A stretch of 64,000 bases of DNA from Luoshenia tenuis (GTDB lineage Bacteria; Bacillota; Clostridia; Christensenellales; GCA-900066905), in NCBI RefSeq assembly GCF_014384745.1, contig NZ_JACRSO010000004.1, forward strand, positions 124,001 to 188,000, written 5' to 3'. The notes below the pieces were generated by a model. That model did no database searches. It saw only the letters and a list, made by a program, of their open reading frames with translations, and was not told the DNA's origin. This document shows, in pieces, positions 62,593-64,000 of the stretch (position 1 is the stretch's first letter; each line of letters begins with the position of its first letter). The position numbers and the translations under genes are program-made.

Positions 62593-62624
62593 GTCTTGCG
62601 GAAAAGCTATACGCCCGGTGCGCT

Positions 62625-63458
62625 TTACAGCGCCTCCACCTGGTCGGCCGCGGCGTCCAGATAATCGCCGTTATACAGCTCGATCAGCCCGCCGTCGCAG
62701 GCGGCAGCCAGGTGCGGATCCACGGGCAGCTTGCCCAGCACCTTCAGGCCGTACTTTTCGGCGATCTCGTCGATATGGCTCTCGCCAAAGGCCTTGATCT
62801 GCTTGCCGCAGTCCGGGCAGACCACATAGCTCATATTCTCCACCAGGCCCAGGATGGGAATATTCATCATATTGGCCATGTTGACCGCCTTTTCCACGAT
62901 CATCCCCACCAGTTCCTGCGGGGAGGCCACGATGATGATCCCGTCCAGGGGAATGGACTGGAAGACGGTCAGCGGCACATCGCCGGTTCCCGGAGGCATG
63001 TCCACAAACATATAGTCCACGTCGTTCCAGATCACGTCCGTCCAGAACTGCTTGACCGTACCCGCCAGAATTGGTCCGCGCCAGACCACAGGATCGGTAT
63101 CGTTTTCCAGCAGCAGGTTGATGCTCATCACGTCGATCCCGGTCTTGGTGCGCACGGGATAGATGCCATCCTCGCTGCCCGTGGCCTTTTCCTTAATGCC
63201 AAAGGCCTTGGGGATGGAGGGGCCGGTGATATCCGCATCCAGGATCGCCGCGTGTTTGCCGCGCCGCTGCAGGCCCACGGCCATCAGCGAGGTGACCAGG
63301 GACTTGCCCACGCCGCCCTTGCCGCTGACCACGCCCACCACCTTTTTAATGCTGCTGAGCTGATGGGGCTTCTCCAAAAAATCCTGCGGGGCCATGCGGG
63401 AGGGGCAATCCTCTCCACAAGTCTCGCAATTGTGCGTGCAATTTTCAGCTTCCGCCAT
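62625..63458 (-). CDS. Mrp/NBP35-family iron-sulfur cluster carrier ATPase
   Basis: P-loop ATPase of 277 residues that carries Fe-S clusters to target proteins. N-terminal four-cysteine group (Cys7, 11, 14 and 18 in CTHNCETCGEDC), as in NBP35-type proteins; deviant Walker A GKGGVGKS at 46-53; VDMPPGTGD at about 152-160; cluster-bridging CPDC at 214-217. The ATG at 63458 follows GAAGGAG at 8 nt; a GTG three codons earlier is less likely. Its promoter overlaps an inverted repeat. Converges with the iron dehydrogenase gene. Confidence 0.94.
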   Translation of the reverse strand: MAEAENCTHNCETCGEDCPSRMAPQDFLEKPHQLSSIKKVVGVVSGKGGVGKSLVTSLMAVGLQRRGKHAAILDADITGPSIPKAFGIKEKATGSEDGIYPVRTKTGIDVMSINLLLENDTDPVVWRGPILAGTVKQFWTDVIWNDVDYMFVDMPPGTGDVPLTVFQSIPLDGIIIVASPQELVGMIVEKAVNMANMMNIPILGLVENMSYVVCPDCGKQIKAFGESHIDEIAEKYGLKVLGKLPVDPHLAAACDGGLIELYNGDYLDAAADQVEAL

Positions 63459-63499
63459 GTGTTCCACTCCTTCACATACAAAGCATAAGCCCCTAAGTA

Positions 63500-63534
63500 T
63501 TGGGCATATGTCTAAAATTAAGCATACTGCCCAA
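63500..63534. promoter_or_regulatory. Inverted repeat over the Mrp promoter
   Basis: Plus-strand arms TTGGGCATATG (63500-63510) and CATACTGCCCAA (63523-63534), matching except for one extra base, enclose and include the -10 box. Typical of a repressor operator. Confidence 0.55.
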
Positions 63535-63549
63535 GCGCCGGTTTGTCAA
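63521..63549 (-). promoter_or_regulatory. Promoter of the Mrp gene
   Basis: TTGACA (63544-63549), 17-bp spacer, TATGCT (63521-63526) on the minus strand. Confidence 0.85.
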
Positions 63550-63550
63550 G

Positions 63551-64000
63551 AGGGGGGCTAGCGCCCTTTTAGCCGCTCCTATCGTTTACGGGTTTAGGTG
63601 CGCAGAGGCCCGCCAAAGACAAGGGAAGGCGGCCCGTCTTTTGAGGGGGGCTAGCGCCCTTTTAGCCGCTCCTATCGTTTACGGGTTTAGGTGCGCAGAG
63701 GCCCGCCAAAGACAAGGGAAGGCGGCCCGTCTTTTGAGGGGGGCTAGCGCCCGTCTGACCGCTCCCACCGTTTACGGGTTTCGGTGCGCAGAGGCCCGCC
63801 AAAGACAAGGGAAAGGGGCCCGTCTTTTGAGGGGGCTAGCGCCCTTTTAGCCACTCCCACCGTTTGCGGGTTTAGGTGCGCAGAGGCCCGCCAAAGACAA
63901 GGGAAAGGGGCCCGTCTTTTGAGGGGGGCTAACGCCCGCTTGACCGCGCGTTGCGCTTGTGGTTTTCGGCGGGCAGAAGCCTGGCCATTGCCATACCTGT
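63551..64000 (+). repeat. 93-bp tandem array running off the window
   Basis: Five units begin at 63551, 63644, 63737, 63830 and 63922 (93, 93, 93 and 92 bp). Each has a GGGGCTAGCGCCC hairpin, TTTTAGCCGCTCC, CGTTTACGGGTTT and GCCCGCCAAAGACAAGG. Units 1 and 2 are nearly identical, 3-5 diverge. Because 93 is a multiple of three, a spurious open frame crosses them. Confidence 0.9.

Noticed and set aside
63551..64000. Regular repeats at the right edge considered as a CRISPR array
   Set aside because: The whole 93-bp unit is repeated with no unique spacers, and no cas gene is nearby.

Overview
The window looks like chromosomal DNA of a GC-rich member of the Clostridia (Bacillota), probably a carbohydrate-using gut or similar anaerobe. 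The evidence is AGGAGG-type ribosome binding sites, sigma-A promoters, lipoprotein sugar-binding proteins, a c-di-GMP-I riboswitch, a CsoR/CopA copper system, an LPxTG-like wall anchor and a tRNA with encoded CCA. No rRNA, CRISPR array, transposase or phage module was found. I support 39 genes, including one tRNA, plus one possible internal start. They are separated by unusually long gene-free stretches filled with short palindromic repeats.

Layout. 0.3-7.6 kb: a LysR regulator, a three-gene phosphorelay (hybrid kinase, HPt, response regulator with HD-GYP and GGDEF) joined by ATGA overlaps, and a membrane protein. 7.9-9.6 kb: a collagen-like surface protein and tRNA-Ala(GGC). 10.3-13.4 kb: a copper operon in which CopA carries a CopZ-like domain at its C-terminus, with a CsoR gene and a CsoR-type operator. 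15.2-29.7 kb: a sugar region with a GH4 glycosidase, a GH51 arabinofuranosidase fused to an XRE DNA-binding domain, an HD protein and four paralogous solute-binding lipoproteins without any permease. 31.4-45.7 kb: PRPP synthetase, an M29 aminopeptidase, an XRE/membrane pair, a DUF421/DUF4363 pair, a polyol or sugar operon (dehydrogenase plus two TIM-barrel isomerases), and small genes including a GNAT, a divergent superoxide dismutase and a Nim-like flavoprotein. 45.8-57.3 kb: two MATE exporters, a ROK kinase, a secreted metallo-beta-lactamase-fold lipoprotein with DUF3006, and a cytoplasmic GH5. 57.5-64 kb: a c-di-GMP riboswitch with a beta-helix wall protein, an iron alcohol dehydrogenase, an Mrp ATPase and a 93-bp tandem array.

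Two themes stand out. First, the sugar region: the solute-binding protein genes are duplicated as whole cassettes with promoter, leader and terminator. Three of their promoters carry GTGAA half-sites spaced about one helical turn apart, starting directly after the -10 box. A fourth copy lies behind the XRE-GH51 fusion, whose catalytic residues look intact. Second, the intergenic DNA: several families of hairpin-forming repeats (called A to G here) fill nearly every gap. Family A has about 30 copies, all in one orientation, and its stems vary in a compensatory way. Family B is a 138-140 bp fold-back element resembling a MITE. The c-di-GMP signalling genes at 4.4-6.5 kb and the c-di-GMP riboswitch at 57.6 kb suggest a link between a phosphorelay and surface-protein expression.
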